Part shown: piece after piece, positions 52,956 through 64,000 of the stretch
Position numbering within the stretch: the first letter of the stretch is position 1
How the letters are laid out: each line of letters starts with the position of its first letter
Origin: Phytophthora sp. 'mugwort'
Lineage: Eukaryota; Oomycota; Peronosporomycetes; Peronosporales; Peronosporaceae
DNA length: 64,000 bases
Direction: 5' to 3'
Assembly (NCBI GenBank): GCA_033558025.1
Contig: JAUCEF010000006.1
Span: 186,001-250,000, forward strand
Position numbers and translations under genes: made by a program
Notes under the pieces: model-generated
What the model was told of the DNA's origin: nothing
The model's input: the letters and a program-made list of their open reading frames with translations, nothing else
Database searches by the model: none

Positions 52956-55900
52956 CTTGATAGCACTTGCAGTCAATCCACACCTGCGCGGGTTATTACT
53001 TGAAACCTCTGGGCCTAGCAACATGGACCGGAATGAGTTTCCTCATCTGAACGACTCACGGTTTGAGTCCGTTCGTAAGATGGCTGGCATCTTTGGCATG
53101 GATGCCTTGCACAGCGTCGTCAACGCAAGCAGATCGGGCGCATGACCGCGTTCCACATGTACGAGCGGGAGCTCATCGAACATGTTCGTAGCAACCAGGT
53201 TCCGGACGCAGAGCCGATACCGGTCTACCCCAAGCCGTTGAGGCTGAAGGTAAACCCATATAAAGGGAAGGAAGGAGAAAACCTTCACTTATGGGTGCGA
53301 GAAGTAGAGCTCGCAATGGATGCGGCTCTCATCTCTTCGGAGCACCTCGGAGTGGCTTTTGCCCTCCCAACCTTAGCGGTTGTGCTAAGAATTGGGCGTA
53401 TACGTGGGCAACAACGCCTGGATGCTTCGCATCCTGAGCTCAGCTGCGTGAGCAGCGTAGAGCCGCGGTCCTCCCTTCGAACTATGAGTACCGCCAGCGG
53501 TCACACTTCCTGTCATGTAAACACAGAAGAAGTGAGCTGCACGAGTACATACAGGAGATGCGGATGCTCACCGAATCCCTCGTGGGAACCCGCTTCATGA
53601 ACACATCAAGGTGACGGTGTTCATGGATGGCCTAAGAGTAGGCCCGGCCCGCACCCAGCTATTTCGGGATCAGGCCAATACGCTGGAGGAGGCGATCCAT
53701 GTAGCCCTCCAAGAGGAATATAGCCACCGCCAGGCACGCACGCCGGCGGCGATGTGGCCAGGGTCAGCGACACCAGGTCGCGGGGGGCTCAGCGGAGCAG
53801 TTCCCATGGAACTTAAGCACGCCGAGCAGCACGATATTCGCTGTTTTGTTTTTATAGCTGTGGTAAGCACATGGCACGTGGCTGTCCTGGGTGTGTCTGT
53901 GGGGGGGCAACGAAAACGTTTCCTGCCGAGCCTATCGCGGTCAAGGATCACTGGCAAAGGCCGCGACACCATGGGCTGGGGAACACAGGACACCAGTTGG
54001 GGCGGTGCGCCCTACTGGGGAATATCTAAGTCTTCATGAGCGGTGCGCGGGTGCTCGCACCATGGAGACTTCGCCCCTGAGAGTCTGTGCACTCTCGAAT
54101 TGGTGAAGGGCAGCGTTGGGCTGCTAGTAGTACACGTAAGTATATGGGGATATACCCATCCCTTTCGAGTCATAGACTCCGGGGCGTCGAAGAACTTCGC
54201 ACGACACCAGACTGTTGCGGAGAGCAGTAACAAGTTGGCCGATCCTTTACGAGAAAGCAAAAGCAACGGGAAGTCTCGGTAAAACTGGTCGACAGAACGG
54301 TAATTACCGTTCCCAAGACCATGTGGATCTAGCTGTGAAGTTCGAGGACTTCGACAGCATAGAGCAGTGTACTGTCCTAAAGATGGACAAGTATGACTTG
54401 ATCCTGGGCATGCATGCCCTGGCTCGAGAAACATAAGTCATGGATCGATTGGCGAAACAAAGCCATGGGGGCCATCCCGCCCGCAGTTACTGGCAGATCA
54501 TTGGTGAGTCATGTCCCCACCTCTGCCAGGAACTGGGGCGTCCGAAAGGGCGCCGGGATGCAGGAGCATCCAGTGAAATTATTTTAGCCGCCGACGTATT
54601 GAGCGACTCCCTAGAAGCGGTGGCAGCAGAAGCTGCAACTGGTCGAGTGCGGTGGTCCTTACAGGATAGCCCTGGACCTCCCCGCCGGAATGTAGACCGA
54701 CGGTGGAGGCTTCAAGAGTGGCGGTGCCAGGTGGCACCGACCAGGTGGGTAACCAAGGTCTATACCACGTCACCAAAACTGAAACTGGCGAGGAAGATGC
54801 GCGAGGAACTTCCTGTGTGTGTAACCTTGTTTCACCCCAGGTCGCCAAGACCATAACTGAAGAAGAAGCGGCGGAACGCGCTTCTTGTGTGGGTAATCAT
54901 GTTTCACGCGAAGACCTAGAGGTTTTGGACGTGTTCAATAAAAACGTCCACATACGTGGGTAACAGAGTACCACGTCGCGGCTGCCGTCGACGACATAAT
55001 CGACATCGCAAGTCGAGTCTAAAGTAACTTCAGACTGGAGTCGCTTCAAGCGACTCGGAACCAGGGCCCGGGTTCTTCCGACGAGGCAAGTCCAAGGGCG
55101 TTATCACACCCTCGACAGCGGGACCGGCCATCGGGTCAAGGCAGGCGGCATCCAGCTAGAGCCGCTGCCAGAGGTGTCAGAGCTCCTGAACCGCGAAAAC
55201 TTGACGCCGACAGATTTCCTGGCCGACCTGAAAGCAGGAGAAATCGTGGAGGTGGTACTCTTCAAGCAAGCGTCCACTCCTGAAGAATTGAATTCCTCCT
55301 ATGTTATGGACGAGGGCGTCCTGGAGGCATTCTCCTCCAAGCGCGCCTCACGCCTGGGTTCTGAGAATCTCAGAACCGGAAGATCCCGTTTATCCTTTGA
55401 TGAAAGATTTCGAGGACGTGGTGTCCAAGGATCCACCGTCCCAACTCCCACCGGATCGTGGAATAGGCACGAGATTGATCTCGTTCCGGGCACAAAGTAT
55501 TTTGTCGCCTGACAATGGCCACTGCCTCGCGAGTAATGCGAGGTCATTGATGCCTTCTTCGCCGCAAAAGCCAAGGCAGGCATGGAGCGGAAATCGAAAT
55601 CCCCGCACTTGACGACAACCTTCTGCGTTCGGAAGCCGAACGGGAAGTGACGTCTTGTTCATGCTTTCAATAAGTTAAACAGCGCGACGGGGTCGGCCCA
55701 GACACCCATCCCGCAAAAGGATGTGTTGTTAACAACATGGCTGGGTGCAAGTTATACAGCGCCCTGGATCTGGTGGATGGTACTACCAGATTCCGACGCG
55801 CGAGAGCGACATCGCGCTCACCGCAGTGAGCACCCTGAGCGGTATGCTCTGGGAGTGGCTGGTGATGCCACAGGGGCTGGTCACGCAGTTGTTTAGACCA

Positions 55901-58704
55901 CTGCGTGCGTACGCACAGTCGTACTTCGGCGACATCTTCGTCCTTATCCGTACCGATGGAGGCAAGATGGCTATGGAGGTGCATTTGGAGCACTTCCGTC
56001 GAGTGTTGGAGGTCATGAGAGCGACCAAGCTATGTGCTCGGTTGCTTCGTTAGCAACGTCGGCGTTCGAGCCGACCCGGAGAAGGTCAAGGCCATTTCGG
56101 CTTGGCCAACGCCAAGGTCCCAGAAGGACCTGAGGAAGTGGGGGTACTTGGCCAACTACCTCCATAAGTACAGCGAAGGGTACGCGGGTCTGGCTAGACC
56201 CTTGTCGGATCTTTTAAAGAAGGCTACCGACTGGAACTGGTGGCGTGAGCACCAGGAAGCCTTTAACAATGTCAAGGCAAGCCTTCAAAAGGCGCCTGTC
56301 CTGGCACTGCCGGATGAGACGAGCCGTTCAGCGTCGTCTGCGATGCATCTGATTAATCAATCGGGTGTGCATTGCTGCAACACGATCCAGCAGGACGTTA
56401 ACGAGTGATCTCGTTTCAGTCCAGGCAGCTCAAGGCTGCCGAACGGACTACCCCGTTCATGACAAGGAGCTGCTTGCCATGATGTGGACCCTTGTCAAGT
56501 TCCAGGTGCACCTCCTGGGATCACAGCCCTTTGTGATCTACACAGATCACGCATCCTTACGGACGGCGACAAGTTCGCCCCATCTGTCCCAACGGATGGC
56601 GAAATGGATGTCTTTCTTCGCGGAATACAACTTGCGCGTTGTGTACAAGCCTGGTAAGCCCAGCGTGGTTGCTGATTCCTTGTCATGCAGGCGGACTATG
56701 AGCTGGCGCACATAAGCCGTGCCACGACAGATCTGTACGATCAAATACGCATGCGTATCGGGGCGACCAAGCCCTGGCATCTCTGGTGCATTTTCTGGCC
56801 GCTGGCAAGGAAGCCAAGGTCGAGTGGCTCACGCCACGTCAGAAATTTGCTGATGGTCTGCTCTACTATCGAGTAGAGCCACAAGAACCCCCACGGGTAG
56901 TCGTACCATACGACGAGGATCTCAGGTTTGACATCCTTCAGGGGGCGCACGATGCGCCGTCCAGCGGTCACTTGGGCCGCGAGAAGACCTTCCAATCGGT
57001 CTCTCAGTACTTTTGGTGAACCCACATGTACAAGTGGGTTGCACAGTACGTGAAGACATGTGAAACATGTCAGCGGGTGAAACCGCGGGGCACGCCTCGT
57101 CTCCTCTGCAGAGCCTGCCCGTTCTAGCGGACTGCTGGAAGTCGATGAGTCTAGACTTCATCATTGGACTTCCGGCGGATGGCCACGGAAACACCGGCAT
57201 CTTGGTGTTCGTGTGCCGTCTGAGCAGGATGGTGCCTCTTACTTCGGTCAAAGATACCGTGACCGGGGAACAGGCTGCAAAGCTGTTCCTGGATGGCGTT
57301 TTCCGTCATCATGGTCTGCCAGAGACGATTGTATCGGATCGTGACCCTCGGTTTGCCGCTGCGTTTTGGCGAACGCTGTTCCAACTACTTGGAACGAGGC
57401 TGCACATGTCACTGCCGATCATCCTTAACCGGATGGGCAGACGGAACGTGTCCACCTTGTGCTTGAGGAAACTCTACGCAGCATCTCCTCGCTCTTGGTC
57501 AGAACGTCTGCCATTAGTTGATTTTGCACACAACAATGCGGTTCACGCATCGACAGGGTATACCCCGTTCAACCTGAATGGCTTACGCCATCCATGGATG
57601 CCGCTCACGTTTTTTTCGAGGCAGCACCCCGTCTTCAGTTCGAAGTGGGGGAAAGACCCGGAAAGCCATTTCCTCTGGGGCCTCGGAAATGAGATCGGTT
57701 TCCTTGCGGAAACAAGTGGAGTCTTTTATAGACACAAGGTTGAACATAATCAGCCTCCCGCGACATCATGGCAGCAGCACAGGACATACAGAAGGAGTAC
57801 TCTGACAAGAATGGAAGGGGAAACTTAAACGTGTTTAATGTGGGTGAGTTAGTTAGACACCAGGAACCTACCACTTCCCACGGTAAGTTCCGTTGGGAGC
57901 AACATGTTGAAGCACCGCTTCATTGGACCCTTCGCGGTCCTGGCCAGGCATGATGCGGCATATACCATTGACCTGCCGAAGTCGATGACGACCCACCCGA
58001 CGTTTTACGTGGGCCGACTCTAGCGGTACCATGATCCGCAGGGCTCACAGGCCCCAGATCTTCAAAGCGAGGCTGCGACTCTTCTCTCTGAGCGCGCCAA
58101 GCGCTAGAAGCCCAGGTTCCTTGCGAGACCGCGGAAGGGCATAGAAAGGAACCCGGCTTCATACGACGAGTATGGGCCATAACTGGTAAGGCTGGGAATA
58201 TCCCGCCTGGGGCACAGACCGCAGGATGTCCCAAAGGCGGTACACTTCCCGCTGGACACGGTCCACGGACACCCAAAGGGCATCCAGACGTCGGAAAGCC
58301 TCGTCCACGTCATTGGTTCGACGGTCGACCCGACCTTCAAGCGCCGACAAGTCGTCTGCCAGACGACTTACGTCGTCACGAATCGGCCAATAGATCCCAG
58401 ATTTCCCGGCGTGGGCAACCCGCCCTCACCGAGCCCAAGCGCAATTCCCGGCGAAAGAACTCGGCGACGAAGAACGGCGTCAACGGCCCGAGATGGAGCC
58501 GAAGACAGCACACCTGGTCCTGAGACAGGACGGAGGGGCGGACCTCATATTCGTACTCGTACGATGGCGCCGCCTCCTCTCCTTGACCGTAATCGGGAGA
58601 CCCACTACCACATGGAGCGTGTGCTTCACGAGCAGCGCATTCAAGGGATGTGCCAGCTTCGCGTGAAATGGAGGGGGTACTCGGAGGATGAGTGCTCCTG
58701 GTAG
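52956..58704 (+). mobile_element. Ty3/gypsy chromodomain retrotransposon, internal region, right arm
   Basis: Mirror of the left-arm element with the same gag, protease, RT, RNase H, integrase and chromodomain pieces and the same main frame breaks. Differences are few: a 7-G run at 53901-53907 that moves the gag reading frame, an extra A near 54945, an extra C near 55764, and scattered substitutions (for example VEPQEPP for VEPHEPP). The RT box again reads YFGD. Confidence 0.85.
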
Positions 58705-60284
58705 CCGATTGAACGGCTCCACGATGATTGTCCGCAGACTATCGCGATCTGGGAACAGAGTCGGTGACGGCTTCGTAAGTAGTTTGGGCTTACTTGCCCG
58801 AATGGGATGTGGTCAAGACCATACCCGCACTAATCATGAGCGCTAGAAGCATCCTAAGGATGCTTCTGCAGCTCGTTAGAAAGCTGCCGTTAGCCTTCCG
58901 CATGAGCAAACGCAATGCGGAGATCTTGGAGGTCAAGGATGGCCTCCAGCGTGAGACCCTGCCGGAAAACATGAAGTTGCCCTTGCGAGCAGCGCGTAGC
59001 TGCCCACATCCAGAACACGGCCTCTGACGCTTGGAAGGAGTCACAGTGTGGGGTCATCACGGTTGGATAACCCCACATAGGTCGAAGTCCCGACCAGATC
59101 TCCGGCTTCTTTCGCCGGCTCGTGAATACTTTGAGAGGAATATGGTGCGGTGACAGGAGCACGCACCTAGCAGCACCCAAATCCTGTTGGAACAGGGGCT
59201 ACTTGCCCACCAGGTGGCGCGCAAACGCACCCTTGGAAGAGCGCCCACCGAGGAGGACCCGAGGTGAAGGGCGCTGATCCGAGTAAGCATCAGCTCCGCG
59301 GCCCCCTCTAGCAGGAAGCACCCGGAAGCGTAAGGCGGCCCCCCACGGACAGGAGGAGAATACTTCATCACAGGCGACCGGTTCGCCGGGGCACGCACTC
59401 TTTTGTGACGAGCCGTCTGGTACTCCGACTGCTACCCGCCGATATCGTTAGCGATCTCTCGGCCGACTTGGCCCTCTTCCTCCTTGTCGGAAGAGGAGCT
59501 AAAAAGTCCCTTATCTGTATAAATTATGGCCCCCAAACCTCCACGGAGCGGAGGCCGGGAAACTGCCCGCCGCTTACGGCTAACTTCTGAGGCTGCTGCT
59601 GCCTTCGTAGCCTTGATGCGGGCGGAGACATCAGCGTGCGTCAAGTTCTTGATCCGAGGGCGAGGTTTCTCTTCGTTCTCCTTGGCTGAGCCAACAGGAC
59701 TCCCTGACGTTCAGGTGTATTGGGCGCGTCGCCATCGTCGCCGTACCCGCTGGGTAGCGGCGTACGCGACCCAAGCGAGTCGGACTGGCTCGGTCATCGT
59801 CAGACCCCTTAAGGGCGGGTCCCTGAGGTCATTGCCACCCAGGACATGGGAGACTTGTCCCGTCATCCTCAAAGTCCCCAAGACGCTCGGAAGCCTTCGG
59901 AGGCGGCTCGAGCACCTTGGAAGCCACCTTGGATGCCACCTTGGTGGATCTCTTAGCAGTCGAGCCTTTTGCCAGACGGCTTAGAGCTCTTAGCCTGCTA
60001 TCTGGAAGCAACAGGCTTAGCAGGCGCTTGCACACCGCTGCTAAACGAGTCATAGTTATGCTTGAGACTGACGTGAAGGCCGAGAAGACGAGAGCACGTT
60101 GAAGTGCTCGGTGCTCAAACAGAAATGAGCCAGCTGCGGAACCACCGCAGCGAATTCGATGTCTTTCGACTTGAAGAGTGAAAGGCGGCAACTTCCTTAC
60201 GCATGTCCTGGATGGTCGGTAAAACAAACCTCAGTGTGAAGGACGTAACAGGGTTGCATGAAGAGTGCCAAGTCACCCTTCAGA
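58705..60284 (+). other. Region between gypsy chromodomain and 3' LTR, right arm
   Basis: Mirror of 34831-36410. It includes the candidate accessory ORF at 59526-59984. Confidence 0.5.
59526..59984 (+). CDS. Candidate accessory ORF of the gypsy element (right arm)
   Basis: Mirror of 35131-35589, 152 codons, intact, with one residue difference (TWETCP for TWDTCP). Unknown function. Confidence 0.4.
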   Translation: MAPKPPRSGGRETARRLRLTSEAAAAFVALMRAETSACVKFLIRGRGFSSFSLAEPTGLPDVQVYWARRHRRRTRWVAAYATQASRTGSVIVRPLKGGSLRSLPPRTWETCPVILKVPKTLGSLRRRLEHLGSHLGCHLGGSLSSRAFCQTA

Positions 60285-60600
60285 GGTGTTGTACTCAAGT
60301 ATCGCTAGTGATGTAGCCAACATCACTAAGACGTCACTGCAATGACGTCACGGATGGGTACCCAATTCAAGGACCTCATAGCCACCCAATAGGAAAATAT
60401 CTAGGATACTTTATCGGTGACTTACAGTTAGTATGTAGAGCATTCAAAGGGATCACCTATAAATATATTCAGTCTTATGTTTTCCTAATTTGGTAACAGT
60501 CCCTTCAGACCAGGGACTTGTGAACTGTCATTCACTGAGTGTTTCTATACTCTCTGGGAGTTACACTTCCTGTGCGGAAGGCGTTGTGTGCCCCGTCACA
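60285..60600 (+). repeat. Gypsy 3' LTR, right arm
   Basis: Mirror of 34515-34830. Confidence 0.75.
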
Positions 60601-62755
60601 TTAGACACCCTGATAGAGCTCATTGAAGAAAGATACTGCCCCTACTGCGTTTGCGCTGTATGAGTTCATTGATCGCAACCCCCTGATATCTGGTGTGTGA
60701 TCGATTCTTCACGTACTCTATCGTGTCCGAGACCATCATAGCTTTACGTCTGAACTATGAATATATCCTGCCGTCAGCTACCTTCTGATGCTTTTCGAGC
60801 AACACTACACAGTGAAAAGCGGATCAGGGAAGCGTGGTCGTCCACCAACTCATATATAAGCACGCTGTTCTAGGTTGTCTTTTGTTTTTTTACACAGCTG
60901 CGGTTGAGCACAAGACTTTATGCGAGCTATTTGGGGTACCCCGTCGACTTTCGGGAGTACTTCTGGAAGGCGGAGCCTGCGCCCAATGCGTGCCTAAAAC
61001 TGCTTCCTGATGCTAGCATTCGTTTTCCCTAAAAAGAAACACCGCTTGAGCGGTCTGCTCTGACACAGGCTAACGAGCCTCTGACGAGCCTCTGGTGAAT
61101 GCGTATTGGGACATGTCAACGGACAAAAAACTACGCGTGCAGACTCCCCTCGTTCTTACTTACCGAACGCACTCTATTACGTTATATCTCTCCACAGCTC
61201 GCGGCAGCCTTTACTAAGTATTATTTTTACTCTACCCAGATTGGCTTCACTCTACATTGGTGACGGGTACTCTCTGCTACGCCGTCGACGGCACCCCCGG
61301 GTGGGGACGCCACAACTGCCCAGGGTCGTGAAATGACGGAGCGATAAGACGCTTCCTACAAGACAAGTGCGCCGCCTCCACGGTCACGGAGCATGGAACA
61401 GGCGCCGTTGCTGGCTCTGCCTTCCCTGTGGCAATTGGATGCTGCAGCACCGGCTAGATCGTGGCTCTCTTGTTGAAGGACGGCGACTTGGGGCGTGTCA
61501 ATGGGTGCCGCCCTGCTCTTCTCGCTCTCAACAACGCGATCGTCGAGCTGATGCAAGCCGCAGAGTGGAGAATAGGCTCTGCGCCAAAATGCTACGGCCA
61601 GCTCATGCTCCCGAAGCCGTTTGACCAGCACAAACACCAAATTCGGTTGGAGTACATCTACAGCATCTATAACGATCGGGTTCGCTGCACTGATATTGGT
61701 CCGGATCGATCGGTTTTAGGCTAACCTCTTGATTATACTTCGGTTGTTTGTCGCTGCTTCTATTTTTTCGATGAAACTTGCCATCGTGGCCATGAGCACC
61801 TCGCGGCACTGTGACTCCCTATCCGCTCCCTCGTGTGTGCGACGGTCAGCTTCCGATACTCGATGCGGCGCTGCTCCTCTCGGTCGTCCTTCTCCACTCG
61901 GTATTGCATCTGCGCGCTCCTCGATCCACTCGAAGAGTGGTATCAGGTTCACTGGGCTGGTGTAGGACGTGTCGATTTTGGCTGGCTTTTCTGCTGTAGA
62001 GACTGAACGCAGGTGAATCTGCGCTTTAGCTGCTCGCTCATTGCCACAAGCTCTGATGGGATCGAGTGATGTTGTCAGGTCGCGGCTACAGTACAACGTG
62101 ATAGAGTGGAGCTGTCATTTTCATACAATTTGTATAGCATAAGGATCCATGCATTATTTGTAGTGCACGCACCAGTAGCTCGTTTCTTTTCCAGGCGCTT
62201 GGAGGGTGTTGGCGTAGCGCCCGTCAGTACTGGCGTCTGCTATACTGACTGCACCTATAGGTGCAGTCAGGAAGTACCCACCTCGCTGCTGGAGCTCAGC
62301 AGTGCCTCGTCCTCTTCACCACTGGGTGCTATCGATGACGCAGTGTTGTAGCCCGCCCATTGTCGTGGTAGGAGATGCTGTCTGTCGGTACGGCGGCGAC
62401 GTCAGGTCGTCATCGAGCGACTTTACAAAAGTAGACGCCTCGATCTCTCGGTACAGGGTTTTGGCGCACAGCGCATCAGGCGGGAAGAATGGGTAACGTA
62501 CCATGCAATATTGCTCAATCATACAGTACGGTCTGACACAGCGCTGAGGTATAGGCTGAGGTATAGGTACAATACCAGTAGGTGTACGAGTTCTCTTCAA
62601 GCCCATGAACTTGCGCAGAGACTCTGTGTCGCACGTAGGCCAATCCGCAGGGCGATTGCGGTTGAGGGCCAACTGCACGTCATCCCTTTGCGGTGCACTG
62701 AAGGCAGCATGTCCTGGACAAGGTCCAGCGGTCCTAGAGCAGTAGGGCCAACCTC
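60601..62755. other. Unassigned stretch inside right arm
   Basis: Mirror of 32361-34514, including the primer-binding-site-like ATTGGTGAC near 61256-61264. Confidence 0.35.
62245..62270. repeat. Perfect 26-bp palindrome (right arm)
   Basis: Mirror of 32845-32870 and identical to it. Confidence 0.9.
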
Positions 62756-64000
62756 ATGTCAAGCCCACGGTGCTGTAGAGCAGTAATTGTAGACGGGCAT
62801 GCGCGCATGCAAACGAATGATCATCCTATGACGCCTGAAATAAGCTCGAGTTTGTTCGAGTCAGCGCTGGGCCGAGGCCCGAGGATGCACTTGGACTCGC
62901 TTGTTGGCACCCCGGTGGCGACTCCGCCAGCGAAGAAACGGCACCCGTCGGCACAGCCCCAGTATATATTTTTTCGGGCAACAGCAGCCCGGATATGGAG
63001 TACCAAGGTCACAACTACAAGAGCTGTATGCTGCCGCTGCAGTACAGCAGCAGCGAGCTATGAGGGGACCACATCCAAACGTACCGCCGGTTGCTGTTGT
63101 CCGAAATGAAGGTGGTGGTGTAGGCGGCGGTGGTCCCAACGGTGGAGCAGGTGGCGGGGGAGTTCAGGGCCATTGTGTCAGGTACCCCGACACCAGGCAA
63201 AAGCAACTGGCTACCCATCCTTTGACGGAAAGGAGCTGTACGCGGACCTAGGGTCAGGACTTTTGGAATGGAGAAAAGCGTTTCGAACGTCAAGTTGTGC
63301 TGGCTCAGTCGGCATGTGGTTTCGCCTGGCCGGAGGATGTCAAGGTGGATTGACTCGGACACTATCTTCAAGGAATGGCGGAGCGCTACTATACCAAGCA
63401 ATTGGAAACGTGGTGGGGATAACTACCCACACTACAATACGCCATGGAGAAAATGCTGGAAGCTTTTAAGACCCACATTACGCCAGCACCAGCAATGCAG
63501 TTGTTCACCAGGGCCAAGGATCCGAATCGGTCCTGGACCGAACATTTCTTGTATCTGGTCGCAATAGCCAAAGCGTCTGGTGGAGGAGCCGAGTACCTGG
63601 TGCTGAACAACATAGTACAGTACGCGTCGGACGACATGCGAACGGTGTTAATGGCAAAGGTAGACGGTGCGCGAATGAATCATATGCAACAAGCGGAAGA
63701 GCTTGCGCATTTCGCACAATATGGGAGGCAGCCGGTGAGAAGAACGCGTAGGAAGAGACGTGGCAAACGCAGTGCGCGATACGCGTAGGCGTGAAAGCCG
63801 GAAATGTTATGAGTGCGGCGATAGTGGACATCTTCGAGTCGACTGTCCCAACGGTACTTGCAAGGTACCAAATGCGACTGAAGCGGATTTTACTTTGGCA
63901 GTGACTTTGACATTAGCCAGCAACCTAAACTATTGGAGACTTGGCAGTGGGTCGAGTCAGCATCTTATGGGGAACGAAGACTGGCTTGATGGCGTAGAAC
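62756..64000 (+). mobile_element. Copia gag and zinc-knuckle region, right arm, cut by window end
   Basis: Mirror of 31115-32360: Gln/Pro/Gly-rich gag N-terminus (62901-63251), gag core (63173-63788), then the frame with the CYECGDSGHLRVDC knuckle and the protease-like LGSGSSQHL, running off the window. Whether the RT half follows is not visible. Confidence 0.8.

Larger units (their letters stand above)
47693..64000 (-). repeat. Giant inverted repeat, right arm (cut by window end)
   Basis: Reverse complement of 31115-47398 with very few differences. The last bases (GATGGCGTAGAAC) pair with 31115-31127, so symmetry is still running when the window stops, and the true arm is at least 16.3 kb. 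Contents mirror the left arm in reverse order. Confidence 0.95.

Noticed and set aside
31115..64000. Reading the palindrome as a single large transposon with long terminal inverted repeats
   Set aside because: The arms contain several unrelated dead elements and a host-like gene, and no target-site duplication or transposase spanning the unit is seen. Segmental inverted duplication explains it better.
1..64000. CRISPR arrays, rRNA genes and operon structure
   Set aside because: None were seen. Introns, retrotransposons and oomycete-type initiators show eukaryotic nuclear DNA.

Overview
The window looks like nuclear DNA of an oomycete, most likely a Phytophthora-type plant pathogen. This is inferred from short-intron or intronless genes, a Y-TCA-T-TYY initiator just upstream of several ATGs, a secreted protein with an RXLR-dEER-like N-terminus, and dense broken transposons (piggyBac, pogo, Harbinger-like, Tc1/IS630-like, hAT, copia, chromodomain gypsy, non-LTR). 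Nothing looks bacterial and there is no CRISPR array. No species can be named from the sequence alone. | Layout. 1-1373: no supported gene. 1374-4367: two tandem three-exon genes for ELM2/SANT-like plus PHD-finger chromatin proteins, with the same intron positions and phases. 4.9-15.6 kb: a block of dead transposons, namely a SAP-like/DNA-binding repeat ORF, a Harbinger-like DDE fragment, a Tc1/IS630-like DDE fragment, a non-LTR reverse transcriptase, a pogo/Tigger-like element, and a piggyBac element that still has TTAA target duplications and matching terminal repeats (11623-15580). 15.8-24.2 kb: a compact island of four intronless minus-strand genes: a Rib2-type riboflavin-pathway deaminase, an MTAP-family nucleoside phosphorylase, a 1047-residue IQ-motif protein with a dynein-stalk-like segment, and a 1042-residue protein with two TBC (Rab-GAP) domains. 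24.7-27.0 kb: copy 1 of a secreted RXLR-like, glycine-rich protein gene, flanked by a decayed inverted repeat. 27.8-32.3 kb: a broken copia element. | The dominant feature is a giant near-perfect inverted repeat. Bases 31115-47398 (left arm) reappear reverse-complemented as 47693-64000 (right arm), and the right arm is cut by the window end. Each arm carries, from the outside in, copia gag, an unassigned 2.1-kb stretch, a chromodomain gypsy element with two LTRs, a hAT element, a SAP-like fragment, and one copy of the secreted glycine-rich gene. The two gene copies (46045-47085 minus, 48006-49070 plus) lie head to head across a 920-bp shared upstream region. The arms differ by only scattered substitutions, a few 1-2 bp indels and one 24-bp coding-repeat unit. 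The two gypsy LTRs inside one arm differ far more, so the inverted duplication is much younger than the retrotransposon insertion. | The flanks of copy 1 show that it too once sat in a divergent pair. The 3' flank of a lost partner survives at 24.69-24.99 kb, fused directly to the copy 1 promoter. The window therefore records the same effector-like gene arranged as a head-to-head pair at two loci of different age, one intact and one collapsed. An assembly join of two haplotypes must still be excluded for the large palindrome.
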